A stretch of 64,000 nucleotides of DNA, taken from NCBI GenBank assembly GCA_964629015.1, contig CAZVMN010000006.1:143125-207124 (forward strand), given 5' to 3'. The position numbers and the translations under genes are program-made. The first letter of the stretch is position 1. Each line of letters opens with the position of its first letter. The stretch comes from Oceanococcus sp964629015 (lineage in GTDB: Bacteria; Pseudomonadota; Gammaproteobacteria; Nevskiales; Oceanococcaceae). A model generated the notes under the pieces. That model was not told where the DNA came from and made no database searches. It worked only from the letters and a program-made list of their open reading frames with translations. Shown here one piece after another: positions 50,334-59,346 of the stretch.

Positions 50334-53000
50334 TCAGAAGCTGTAACGCAACTCCACACCGAAATGGCGGGGTGGCGCGGGTTGATAGCTGACCACACCG
50401 ATCTGGTCCGACACCGCGGCACCACCGGCGAAATAGCGTTCATCGGTTAGATTGTTGACGAAGCCGGTCACGCGCAAAGCGCTGTCGGCATGCCAGGCGA
50501 GGCGTGCATTCGCGACTGTCTGCTCGGGAATGGTCGAGCTGGCGTAATTGATCGCCGCAAAATCCAGCCCCGTGAACAAGCGATCCCTATAGTAGACCTG
50601 AAGCATAGGTTCAAACGTTCCGAGGGATGTGTCCCAAGCGCTGCTCAGCGTCACACTCGCGGTGTTTTTGGGAACCAGCGGAAAGGGTTCCCCGCTGCGA
50701 TCCACCGGCATAACGCCGTCCGAGGTGTTGGTCAGCAAGGTGTAGTCCTCGTATACACCGTTGGTGTGGGCATACGAGGCCAGCAGCGTCCAATTGCCAA
50801 GCAAGGCAGTCACTTCCAATTCCGCGCCGGTCACTCGCGCGCTGCCGGCGTTGTCGAGAAACAGCACGGTCGACACCAGGCCTTCGCCAGCTTCCGCCAG
50901 TTCAACTTGCAGATTGCTGTAGTCCAGGTAATAAAACGCACCATTGAATCGCAGACGACGGTCCCAAGCGTCGAGCTTGAAACCCAATTCGTAATTGCGC
51001 ACAACTTCCGGCTCGAATGTGCTGAGCTCGCTGATGCCGCGAATCTCCAGCCCCCCGGATTTGAAACCTTCGCTATAGGTCAAATACGTCATCAGGCTGT
51101 CGATGCCAGATCGACCCAGCCAGGACTGCGGCCAGTGAAACGTGGCAATGGCATTGGGCGTAAAGCGGGAAAAACGCACCTCGCCGGTAAAAGTGTCGGG
51201 CGCCCCATACACAGGCTGGGGGGCGTCATACGCGAGGAACTGAGCTTCCGGCACCGGCGAGAAGATACCCCCCTGCAAATGCGTAACCGGCAACAGAATC
51301 CGCGGGTCGCTGCCAATCTGCTGATTCAGTGCATTCGCGTAGGCAGCAAAATCAGCAACATAGCTGCGCACCTGGCGATAACGTTGCTCCACGGTGTAAC
51401 GGGCGCCCAAGGTCAGCTCAAGATTATTGGAGACCTGCCATGATCCCTGTGCGAAACCGGCCACCGTCTCATTCACCAGGTCGCTGACATAGTCAAAGTT
51501 GCCAAAGAACGGGAACACCACCCCTTCGGTCCCGATGAAGTCGTCAAGAGACGGCAGTGGCACAGCCAGCGGACCACTCAGAAACTGGCTACCTGCGGCT
51601 GCAATGGTGACACCGGCGAAACCGTCTTCACCGATGTTGGCGCCAAACACGGCGTTGTCCATGCTTTCACGCGCGAGAAAAACACCTGCGGTGAGGTCGA
51701 GCCTACTGTCGAACGCCTGAACATCGATCTTCAATTCCTGGGTGATTTGATCACGCACCTCCTCCGGAATGGGAGAACTCGCACCGACGATGCGGCGTGT
51801 CGCCACGCTGCCGCCCTGTAGACCGCCGGTGGCGGCACTGTCCGGGTCGGTCCCCCGTTTGAAATCATCCTGCATCGACCAACTGGTGATGCTCTGAATA
51901 TCCCCCCAGTTGGCGCTATAGCGCGCCGTCAAAGCGGCCATGTGATTGCTGATTTCGTACACCACCGCATCGGCGGTCTGGTAAACCTCGCCCTGCTCCC
52001 AGGCCGCTTCGGAGGCTCTACACGCATCCGGCAGCCGCGGAAAATCGGTGTCGCGATAAAGCAGCTGCTGAACGATGGCATCCGGGTCCTGCAGCTTGCA
52101 GGAAACCGGCAAACCACGCTCGCGGGTTTCACTCAGGTAGGTAAAGACATCAAATTCCAGCGCATCCGTCGCGGTCCAGATCAGGCGATTGGAAAAGCCC
52201 CAGCGATTCTCGTCCAGCAGATCTTTGCCACCGTCCTGATTGACGATAAAACCATCCAGCGATTTGATATCAAACGCCGCGCGCGTGGCGAGCCGATCAT
52301 CAATCAGCGGAATGTTGGCGGACAGGCGCGCGTACTGACGCCCGAAGTCACCCAGCGTCACCATCGCGCTGCCGCTGAATGCGTCGGTCACGGGGCGCTG
52401 CGTGTCAACAAGCAACGCACCACCGATGTTGTTTTTGCCGAACAATGTGCCTTGCGGACCGCGCAGGACCTGAACCTGTGCCACATCCACGGCATCGAGC
52501 AGCTGCGTGTCCTGACGAGGAATGTAGACGCCGTTGAGATACATGCCCACACCAGGGTCCAGTGCGAAAGACGCCGAGCGCTGACCCACACCGCGAATGA
52601 AAATCGACGGACTCTTCTCCAGGCTGGAGGCGAACTGAAGACTGGGGCTGACGGTTTTGACATCCGCCAGGGTGGTAATCCCCATATCACGCAGTTGATC
52701 ACCCGACATGGCTGACACTGCGATCGGCGTATCTTGCAGACTCTCCTCGCGGCGTCTTGCGGTCACCACGATTTCTTCCAGTTGACGTGCTGGCGGAGCG
52801 GATGCCGGCGCCTCTTGCGCGGGCAGCTCGATCACCGACGAGGCGGCCGCCGCGTCCTCCTCAGCGTTCCCAGCTGACGAGGGTTCCGACTCCACTTGCT
52901 GTGGCTTTTCGTCGAACAAAAAATCCAGATCATCCGCAACAGCTGTGGTTGTCGAGCCGAATAACCACAGCACAATAAAGATCCGCACACTCTGCGTCAT
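50334..53000 (-). CDS. TonB-dependent outer membrane receptor
   Basis: 888 residues: signal peptide (ending AVAD, about residue 23), an unusual acidic/Ala-Pro-rich stretch (about 24-72), then a plug domain starting QLEEIVVTARRREESLQDTP and a 22-strand barrel ending with Phe (GVELRYSF). The plug sequence matches the large iron/complex-substrate receptor group common in sphingomonads and marine gammaproteobacteria. The substrate is unknown. It lies just upstream of the copper promoter but ends before it, so it is not part of the cus unit. It could serve the siderophore made by iucABCD, but it does not look like IutA. Confidence 0.88.
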   Translation of the reverse strand: MTQSVRIFIVLWLFGSTTTAVADDLDFLFDEKPQQVESEPSSAGNAEEDAAAASSVIELPAQEAPASAPPARQLEEIVVTARRREESLQDTPIAVSAMSGDQLRDMGITTLADVKTVSPSLQFASSLEKSPSIFIRGVGQRSASFALDPGVGMYLNGVYIPRQDTQLLDAVDVAQVQVLRGPQGTLFGKNNIGGALLVDTQRPVTDAFSGSAMVTLGDFGRQYARLSANIPLIDDRLATRAAFDIKSLDGFIVNQDGGKDLLDENRWGFSNRLIWTATDALEFDVFTYLSETRERGLPVSCKLQDPDAIVQQLLYRDTDFPRLPDACRASEAAWEQGEVYQTADAVVYEISNHMAALTARYSANWGDIQSITSWSMQDDFKRGTDPDSAATGGLQGGSVATRRIVGASSPIPEEVRDQITQELKIDVQAFDSRLDLTAGVFLARESMDNAVFGANIGEDGFAGVTIAAAGSQFLSGPLAVPLPSLDDFIGTEGVVFPFFGNFDYVSDLVNETVAGFAQGSWQVSNNLELTLGARYTVEQRYRQVRSYVADFAAYANALNQQIGSDPRILLPVTHLQGGIFSPVPEAQFLAYDAPQPVYGAPDTFTGEVRFSRFTPNAIATFHWPQSWLGRSGIDSLMTYLTYSEGFKSGGLEIRGISELSTFEPEVVRNYELGFKLDAWDRRLRFNGAFYYLDYSNLQVELAEAGEGLVSTVLFLDNAGSARVTGAELEVTALLGNWTLLASYAHTNGVYEDYTLLTNTSDGVMPVDRSGEPFPLVPKNTASVTLSSAWDTSLGTFEPMLQVYYRDRLFTGLDFAAINYASSTIPEQTVANARLAWHADSALRVTGFVNNLTDERYFAGGAAVSDQIGVVSYQPAPPRHFGVELRYSF

Positions 53001-53098
53001 GCTCTCCCCAGCCGCGACACCGCGTTGTTTGTGTTTTGATCACGCGGACTCCCGGTTCTCCTCCGAACAGCGCACGCCCGTCGAGTGTGCGGGCTCGA

Positions 53099-53113
53099 TA
53101 TGCCGTCGGCATA
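53099..53113. promoter_or_regulatory. Palindrome between divergent TonB receptor genes
   Basis: TATGCCG-T-CGGCATA is a perfect 7-bp inverted repeat with one central base, located in the 247-bp gap between the two divergent receptor genes. Operator for an unknown regulator is a possibility. No Fur- or Zur-like site was seen in this gap. Confidence 0.4.
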
Positions 53114-53247
53114 CCGCGTTGGGGTGACGTTTGAAAAGCGCCGACTTCACCACGCAATACCATGTGTGGCGCATCCAAACCGGGCAAAGCTTTCGTACTA
53201 TGGAAGTGGAGACCACTCTCACATCAACAAGAACCCAAGGAATCAGA

Positions 53248-55314
53248 ATGGAGTCACGCGCCTTGCGCCAGGGATGGACGGCCGGACTGTCGATGTTATT
53301 GAGCGTGAGCTCGCCCGCTTTGGCTGGCGGCTTGCCTGCCACGCAGTTGGAGGATCTCACCGTTGTGGGATCATCACCGCAGACACGCACCGCGATCAGT
53401 GCCTCACAAGGACTGGTTCTGGAAGACCAATTGGCCGAGCGCCCGATCACGCGTGTGGCGGAGTTGCTGGAATTCATACCCGGCATGATTGCCACGCAAC
53501 ACAGCGGCGAAGGCAAAGCCAACCAGTACTTTCTGCGCGGCTTCAATCTGGACCACGGGACGGATTTCGCGACCTTTGTTGATGGCATGCCGGTCAACAT
53601 GCGCTCGCACGGCCACGGTCAGGGGTATTCCGACATCAACTTTGTGATCCCCGAAATGGTCGAGAGCCTGAGCTACCGCAAAGGTCCTTACTATGCGGAT
53701 GTGGGGGATTTCGGGGCCGCCGGCAACGCCAAGTTGACCTTGCGCCGCAAGCTGGAAACCAATCAGCTAAGTCTCATCGGCGGAGAGAACGGCTACGCTC
53801 GCGCCATGCTCGCCGGAGCGCCGACTATCGCCAACGGCGACCTCCTGCTGGCGGTTGATGCCACGCGCTACGAAGGGCCATGGGTCCTGGATCAAGACCT
53901 GAGCAGTTTGAAGTTTCTGGCCAAGTACGGCGAGGGTACAGCGCGAAACGGCTATCAAGTCACACTGATGGGCTATGACAATGAATGGGACTCGACCGAT
54001 CAGATTCCCTTGCGCGCCGTGCAGTCCGGGCAGATCTCGCCGCTGGGAGTTATTGATCCCAGCGGCGGTGGAGAAACCTCACGATACAGTGCCTCCTTCG
54101 CAATGCAGCGCGAAGTCGAGCGCGGTCACTGGTCGCTCAATGCCTACGTGATCGACTACGAAATGGAACTGTTCTCCAACTTCACATATTTCCTGGAAGA
54201 CCCCACGGACGGTGACCAGTTCGAGCAATTGGATCGGCGTCAGATCTATGGCTTTGCCACCCACCGGCATCTGCCGGTCTCGCTTGGCGGCATAGCCAGT
54301 GTTGTCGTTCTCGGCGCCGACGGTCGTCACGATGCGATTGGCGATGTGGGGCTCTTTCGGACACGCGACCGCACCCGGCTCAGTACCGTTCGCTTGGATA
54401 AAGTCGACGAAACCAGCCTGGGCGTGTTCGCCGAGTTAAGCATGCAGCCGACGACAAATCTGCGTGTTGTGCTCGGGCTGCGCGGTGATGCCTATCGCTT
54501 TGATGTCCGTTCGGACACCGCAGCAAATTCCGGAACAGCCGACGACGGCATCGTGACCCCCAAGCTCAACCTGGCCTGGTCTGCCACACCGCAACTGGAG
54601 GTGTTTGCGAATCTTGGCCGTGGCTTTCATAGCAACGATGCCCGGGGAACCGTCATCAGCGTCGATCCCACATCCGGGGGCCTCACTCCGGCGGAACCGG
54701 TGAGCCCGCTGGTCGCGGCGGATGCAGCGGATCTCGGCATTGCATGGCGCAGCAGCGACAAGGTTCAGCTGTCGCTTTCATTGTGGTCTTTGGAGTTGGA
54801 TTCCGAATTGGTATTCGTCGGTGATGGCGGCTCAACTGAAGCCTCCGACGCCAGCCGTCGCTATGGCGTGGAGTTCGCCGCCTATGTGCAACCGTTCCCA
54901 TGGCTGATCGCCGACATCGACTACGCCTGGTCCCACGCACGATTCGATATCGACGACCCGGCCGATCGCATTCCGGGCGCGGTCGAGAACGTGGCGTCCG
55001 TCGGCCTATCGATCATCGATCTGCAGGGCTTTTCAGCAGGACTGCGCGCGCGCTACCTGGGCGAGGCCCCGCTCATTGAAGACAACAGCGTTCGATCCGA
55101 TCCCACCACCGTGGTGAACTTTGAAACGGGATATCGGTTCTCCGAGCGCACGAAATTGGAGGTCGGTGTTTACAACCTGTTTGATAGCGACGATGCCGAC
55201 ATCACCTACTTTTACGAATCCAGGCTCGCCAACGAGAATGCTGGCGTCGAGGACGTGCACTTCCACCCCGTCGAACCCCGACAAGTTCGCGCGCGAATCG
55301 ACTGGCGATTGTAG
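53248..55314 (+). CDS. TonB-dependent outer membrane receptor
   Basis: 688 residues from ATG 53248, chosen for AAGGA seven bases upstream and the signal peptide that follows (ending PALA, about residue 26). Plug domain begins TQLEDLTVVGSS; the loop MRSHGHGQGYSDINFV near residue 120 contains two His and is a potential metal site. The barrel ends DWRL without a terminal aromatic residue, which is less usual. The substrate is unknown. It is shorter than its divergent neighbour and of a different subgroup. Confidence 0.87.
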   Translation: MESRALRQGWTAGLSMLLSVSSPALAGGLPATQLEDLTVVGSSPQTRTAISASQGLVLEDQLAERPITRVAELLEFIPGMIATQHSGEGKANQYFLRGFNLDHGTDFATFVDGMPVNMRSHGHGQGYSDINFVIPEMVESLSYRKGPYYADVGDFGAAGNAKLTLRRKLETNQLSLIGGENGYARAMLAGAPTIANGDLLLAVDATRYEGPWVLDQDLSSLKFLAKYGEGTARNGYQVTLMGYDNEWDSTDQIPLRAVQSGQISPLGVIDPSGGGETSRYSASFAMQREVERGHWSLNAYVIDYEMELFSNFTYFLEDPTDGDQFEQLDRRQIYGFATHRHLPVSLGGIASVVVLGADGRHDAIGDVGLFRTRDRTRLSTVRLDKVDETSLGVFAELSMQPTTNLRVVLGLRGDAYRFDVRSDTAANSGTADDGIVTPKLNLAWSATPQLEVFANLGRGFHSNDARGTVISVDPTSGGLTPAEPVSPLVAADAADLGIAWRSSDKVQLSLSLWSLELDSELVFVGDGGSTEASDASRRYGVEFAAYVQPFPWLIADIDYAWSHARFDIDDPADRIPGAVENVASVGLSIIDLQGFSAGLRARYLGEAPLIEDNSVRSDPTTVVNFETGYRFSERTKLEVGVYNLFDSDDADITYFYESRLANENAGVEDVHFHPVEPRQVRARIDWRL

Positions 55315-55324
55315 TGCCGTGGAC

Positions 55325-55352
55325 GGCGCGGTCGCTTGAACAGGACCGCGCC
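55325..55352. terminator. Hairpin between the TonB receptor and ilvM
   Basis: GGCGCGGTC (55325-55333) and GACCGCGCC (55344-55352) form a 9-bp perfect stem between convergent genes. There is no U-run. Confidence 0.5.
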
Positions 55353-55366
55353 GCCACTAACCCTTG

Positions 55367-55588
55367 TCAATCGCAACGACGCACGCCATGCAACTTGTCG
55401 ACCTGCGCACGCAGCATCGGCAAAGGCCGCTCACCGCGAATCGTCACATTGATGTCCCAAAGCCCCTTGTGCTGGCTCGCCTGCATGTTGAGCAGCTCAA
55501 ATCCACGTACGCGGATAACCTGGCACAAGCGCTCCATGGTTGCGGCTTCGGCCTGCATCCGAATTTGCAGCGTGTGAGTGTTCATCAT
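55367..55588 (-). CDS. ilvM: Acetolactate synthase II small subunit
   Basis: 73-residue ACT-domain regulatory subunit of acetolactate synthase. HTLQIRMQAEAATMERLCQVIRVRGFELL in parts shows the short IlvM form. It follows ilvG with a 4-bp overlap (ATGA). The short type is associated with the valine-insensitive isozyme in enterobacteria; sensitivity here is unknown. Confidence 0.9.
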   Translation of the reverse strand: MMNTHTLQIRMQAEAATMERLCQVIRVRGFELLNMQASQHKGLWDINVTIRGERPLPMLRAQVDKLHGVRRCD

Positions 55589-57291
55589 GCGGCCATCTCC
55601 GGCGCCGGATCCAAGCGCGTATCCGCATCCAACATGTGCTCATTGCTTTGCCCGGGCTTGACGATCGGCCACACGTTGTCGTCACGCGCAATCGCCACAT
55701 GCAGCAGCATCGGGCCTTGCGCCGCAAACAGGCTTTGCAACCCGGCATCGACCTCATGCCAGCCGCGTATGCTGCGTGCCGGAATGCCGAACGCTTGGGT
55801 CAATGCGACAAAGTCCGGGTTGTCGTCCAGATCAATCTGGCTTTCCCGATTGCCGTAGAACAGCTCCTGTTGCTGGCGCACCATGCCCAGACACTGATTG
55901 TCCAGAATGATCATCTTGACCGGCAATCGATAGCGCACAAGTGTCGCCAGCTCCTGCGCATTCATCATGAATGAGCCATCGCCACTGATATTGATCAGCA
56001 GGTCCTTCGGGCAGGCCAGTTGCGCTCCGATTGCCGCCGGCAAGCCAAAGCCCATCGTGCCCAGACCGCCGCTGGTCAGATGCTGTCGCGGGTGATCGAA
56101 TCGGTAGTGCTGGGCCACCCACATCTGATGCTGCCCAACGTCACAGGTGATTCGGGTGTTGGCCGGCGCACGGCATGACAGCTCACGCACAAACTGCGGA
56201 CCTCGGATCGCGTCGCCCGTGTCGGTGTCCTCAATCCGCACAAACCCGTACTCGTTCTGCCAATCACGACATTGTTGGCGCCAAGACGCGCACTGCAATG
56301 GTCGATTAATAAGGGCCTGCGTGAGCGCATCCAACGTTTGCTTCAACTCACCACGCAGACACACATCAGCACGACGCAGCTTGTTGAATTCCGCGCCATC
56401 CAAGTCCAGATGAATGACCTTGGCATGCGGTGCAAAGCCATCCAATGCGCCAGTGGCGCGGTCATCCATACGCGCGCCAATCACCAGCAGAAGATCGTTC
56501 GCCTGCACTGCCATATTGGCGGCACGGGAACCGTGCAGACCGAGCATGCCCAGATGATCCGCATCGTCGCGCCCGTGGTTGCCCAGCCCCTGCAAGCTAG
56601 CCACGCTGGGTAGCGCCGCTGCCGCCGCGAAGCGTTTGAAGGCCTCCTCGGCATGCGCCAAGCGCACACCTCCACCGCTGTAGAGCAATGGTTGCCTCGC
56701 CTGGTGCAACATCTGCAGGGCTGTCGCAAGATCCCCTGCGCAGTCCGAGATGTCTGCGGTCGGCGCAGGCTCGGGGAAAACAGCGTGTTCGAGCGGACTG
56801 AGCAACACGTCTTTGGGCAAATCCACCCAAACCGGCCCTGGCCTGCCGCTCTGCGCCAAAGCAATGGCCTCCTCCATGATGTGAGGCAGGTCATTCGGAT
56901 CGGTGACCAGGTAGCTGTGTTTGACGATACCCAGGGTCATGCCAAGCACATCGGTTTCCTGAAACGCGTCCGTGCCGATCAGCGATCGCGGCACCTGGCC
57001 GGTGATCACCAACATGGGCACGGAATCACGGTGCGCATTGGCCACTCCGGTCACCAGATTGGTCGCGCCTGGGCCGGATGTCGCGATACACACACCCAGG
57101 CGGCCGCTGGCACGGGCGTAGCCATCCGCAGCCAAGGCGCAGCCCTGCTCGTGTCGGCACAGCACATGCTGTACATCGGGCGCATCAACCAACGCATCGT
57201 AAAGCGGCATGATGCAACCGCCTGGATAGCCGAACACCGTCTCGATCTGGTGTCGCTGAAATGTCTGGATGATGTATTGCGCGCCGTTCAT
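55585..57291 (-). CDS. ilvG: Acetolactate synthase large subunit
   Basis: ThDP enzyme making acetolactate or acetohydroxybutyrate, the first common step of branched-chain amino-acid synthesis. About 568 residues from ATG 57291 (AGGA upstream). Landmarks: VFGYPGGCIMPLYDAL with the catalytic Glu after it (HEQGCALAADGYARASG), the FAD-binding middle domain, and the ThDP motif GDGSFMMNAQELAT...LDNQ. Partner ilvM overlaps it. Expression is governed by the attenuator and leader peptide just upstream. Confidence 0.95.
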   Translation of the reverse strand: MNGAQYIIQTFQRHQIETVFGYPGGCIMPLYDALVDAPDVQHVLCRHEQGCALAADGYARASGRLGVCIATSGPGATNLVTGVANAHRDSVPMLVITGQVPRSLIGTDAFQETDVLGMTLGIVKHSYLVTDPNDLPHIMEEAIALAQSGRPGPVWVDLPKDVLLSPLEHAVFPEPAPTADISDCAGDLATALQMLHQARQPLLYSGGGVRLAHAEEAFKRFAAAAALPSVASLQGLGNHGRDDADHLGMLGLHGSRAANMAVQANDLLLVIGARMDDRATGALDGFAPHAKVIHLDLDGAEFNKLRRADVCLRGELKQTLDALTQALINRPLQCASWRQQCRDWQNEYGFVRIEDTDTGDAIRGPQFVRELSCRAPANTRITCDVGQHQMWVAQHYRFDHPRQHLTSGGLGTMGFGLPAAIGAQLACPKDLLINISGDGSFMMNAQELATLVRYRLPVKMIILDNQCLGMVRQQQELFYGNRESQIDLDDNPDFVALTQAFGIPARSIRGWHEVDAGLQSLFAAQGPMLLHVAIARDDNVWPIVKPGQSNEHMLDADTRLDPAPEMAA

Positions 57292-57316
57292 GTTTCGTTC
57301 CTGGTTTTTTGTCGGC

Positions 57317-57355
57317 AAAAAAAAGCCCCCGGGTCCTTGCGGAGCCGGGGGCTTT
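57317..57355 (-). terminator. ilv attenuator terminator
   Basis: Read on the minus strand: a stem of GCCCCCGG against CCGGGGGC, extended to AAAGCC/GGCTTT, with a GCAA-type loop and followed by eight U (57324-57317). The 5' arm CCAAAGCCCCCGG (57357-57345) can instead pair perfectly over 13 bases with an upstream copy (57407-57395) inside the leader-peptide gene, forming the antiterminator. A textbook attenuation switch. Confidence 0.9.
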
Positions 57356-57372
57356 GGGTATTGGGTGACCGG

Positions 57373-57465
57373 TTATCTCATTCCGTTACCCACGCCAAAG
57401 CCCCCGGTTGGTACGACGACCACCAGGACCACATTGACGAGTACGGAGATGAGATTGAAACGCAT
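57373..57465 (-). CDS. ilvL: ilv leader peptide
   Basis: 30 codons from ATG 57465 to TAA 57373. The peptide has nine Val, three Leu and one Ile, including the run VNVVLVVVV, so ribosome stalling should occur when charged Val/Leu/Ile tRNAs are scarce. The stalled region immediately precedes the antiterminator arm at 57407-57395. Only a weak ribosome-binding site is seen. It is too short for ordinary gene callers but matches the ilvL leader of enterobacterial ilvGM operons in design. Confidence 0.85.
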   Translation of the reverse strand: MRFNLISVLVNVVLVVVVPTGGFGVGNGMR

Positions 57466-57657
57466 GAGCTTACTTGCGAATTCTAATGAGATAACGAGTA
57501 CAGGCCGCGGACGTTACCCGACCGCGCCGTCGGGATCAAGCCGTGCAACAGCCGCATCGACGTGCCGCACGAGCCTGGCGAATGTCTTTTTGATCTTTCG
57601 ATGCAATCTTTTTGCGAGGTTTTTCGCGGTCAATAAAACCAACCGCCCACCGCGTGC

Positions 57658-58605
57658 CTATTGCGCACTGACCGTAATGGCGATCTTGCCACGCGCCCTG
57701 CCCGAGCGGCTTCGATCATAAGCCGCCTGACTCTGCTCCAGAGGAAACGCGCTATCGATAACCGTTCGAAGCCGGTTCGATTCAACCAGGTCTCTCAGGG
57801 TATCCAGGTCCCGCCGGCGCGGCGTCACCGTCACACTTTTTGCTCGGGGATTTAGCGGTAACGCGGTACTCAGCAAGCCGGGCAGATGACCGAAGGTCGA
57901 GATAAACAGGCCCTGGTTTCCCATCAATCGCGCACAAGAGCGTGGAGTTTCATAGGACGCGATATCAAACACCACATCAAATTCACCAGCATGCTGACGA
58001 AAGTCACCCAGTGTGTAGTCAATCACTGCATCGGCGCCAAGCTCGGTGACGAAAGACGCATTGCGACCGCTGCAGACCGCCGTCACATGAGCACCCAGCG
58101 CCTTGGCGATCTGTACCGCGTAGGTTCCGACGCCTCCCGAAGCACCGATCAGCAAGACCCTGGAATTCTTTCCGGTTGCGCCGATCTGCAAACCTTGCAA
58201 CGCGGTCAGTGCTGCCAGCGGCATCGCCCCGGCCTCCGCGTAAGTCATATTGCTGGGCATGCGCGCAATGCAGTTCTGGTCGATGACGGCTTTCTCGGCG
58301 AGTGATGCGGTTCTCAGCCGCATATCCATGCCAAAAACCTTGTCCCCGATTGCAAAGTCGGTAACGTTCTTGCCAACTGCAATGACATCGCCAGCCAGAT
58401 CATCGCCAAACAGCGGCCTGATTTTTGAGCGCAACAATGGCGTCGCCAATATCGACCCTGTCAGGTTCAGTTTCCAATCCTTGGGATTCACTGAACTCGC
58501 ACGGACCTGCACCAACACGTCATTGTCATCGGGCACAGGGGCGGGTCGCTGTTCGATCATCAGCGTGGGCTTGATGCCCCAACCTCGAGTTGTGACGACT
58601 TTCAT
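57658..58605 (-). CDS. Quinone-oxidoreductase-like MDR alcohol dehydrogenase
   Basis: 315 residues, medium-chain dehydrogenase/reductase without structural zinc. SSVNPKDWKLNLTG, FGDDLAGDVIAVG, and the NADP motif LLIGASGGVGTYAVQIAKALGA are clear. It probably reduces quinones or enones using NADPH. ATG 58605 starts the homology; the longer upstream frame is unsupported. It is followed by a 192-bp gap before the ilv promoter region. The neighbouring thioesterase gene starts 600 bp upstream on the same strand and may be co-transcribed. Confidence 0.87.
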   Translation of the reverse strand: MKVVTTRGWGIKPTLMIEQRPAPVPDDNDVLVQVRASSVNPKDWKLNLTGSILATPLLRSKIRPLFGDDLAGDVIAVGKNVTDFAIGDKVFGMDMRLRTASLAEKAVIDQNCIARMPSNMTYAEAGAMPLAALTALQGLQIGATGKNSRVLLIGASGGVGTYAVQIAKALGAHVTAVCSGRNASFVTELGADAVIDYTLGDFRQHAGEFDVVFDIASYETPRSCARLMGNQGLFISTFGHLPGLLSTALPLNPRAKSVTVTPRRRDLDTLRDLVESNRLRTVIDSAFPLEQSQAAYDRSRSGRARGKIAITVSAQ

Positions 58606-58657
58606 GGCGTAACGGTGGTCCGTTTGGTTTCGATGGGGTGATTCCGCACAGCCCGGT

Positions 58658-59206
58658 TTAGCGCCTCTTGGGCCGCATCTGATAAACAGCGTGACTTCGG
58701 GCCACCAGCTCTCCATTGGCATCCATGAGCTTACCGTCAAGGGTAAATTCCGCCTTGCCCGTATTCAGGGTTTCCGCCTCAATACGGCCGATATCGGGTG
58801 CCGCCAATGAAAGTTCGACGGTGACATCGGTCTTGGCAACCCGAACAAACTCCATGTCTAACGAGGTGACGATGGGGATGAACCGGCTGATGCCGTAGGT
58901 TGCCAGCATCAAAGGTCCACCAGCAAACTCCGCCAGGGTGAACAACGCCCCCGCATACATGCAACCGATGTGATTGACATTGCCCCGCAGTGGCATGCGG
59001 CAGACGACGCGCCCAGACTCCAGCTCCAGAATTTTCACGCCGCTGCGTTTGACGAACGGAATTGCGTAGATCGCAAGTTTTTTCAGTAAAGCCGGACGCA
59101 GTGTCTCTGCGTAAAGCGTTTCGGCGTGATGAACAGGCACACCAAGACTGCGGGCTTGATCCAGCAAGACCGTCGCATTGGCTTGCAAACGGGAAGCGAG
59201 GCTCAT
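58658..59206 (-). CDS. Hotdog-fold thioesterase (DUF4442/YiiD-like)
   Basis: 182-residue hotdog-fold protein. NHIGCMYAGALFTLAEFAGGPLML is the family core, with the helix packed by GALFTLAE; the terminal stretch RSHAVYQMRPKRR is basic. Probable acyl-CoA thioesterase. ATG 59206 lies ten codons into the longer open frame. A perfect 22-bp palindrome sits 24 bp upstream, suggesting regulation by a dimeric repressor. Confidence 0.8.
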   Translation of the reverse strand: MSLASRLQANATVLLDQARSLGVPVHHAETLYAETLRPALLKKLAIYAIPFVKRSGVKILELESGRVVCRMPLRGNVNHIGCMYAGALFTLAEFAGGPLMLATYGISRFIPIVTSLDMEFVRVAKTDVTVELSLAAPDIGRIEAETLNTGKAEFTLDGKLMDANGELVARSHAVYQMRPKRR

Positions 59207-59229
59207 ATCAGATTCCGGTTTAGAGGAGA

Positions 59230-59251
59230 CACACACTGAACTCAGTGTGTG
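59230..59251. promoter_or_regulatory. 22-bp palindromic operator candidate
   Basis: CACACACTGA-AC-TCAGTGTGTG: perfect 10-bp arms with a 2-bp centre, just upstream of the thioesterase start. Length and symmetry fit a TetR-type operator. It cannot be a terminator since no U-run follows and it precedes the gene. Confidence 0.6.
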
Positions 59252-59346
59252 GGCCTGGGATTATGCCCTCTACTGCGGCGCGAACAAGCCTGAGCCACAG
59301 GCAACTGACCGAGCTCAGGCCCGCAGTGAACGCGGCGTGCGCGCAC

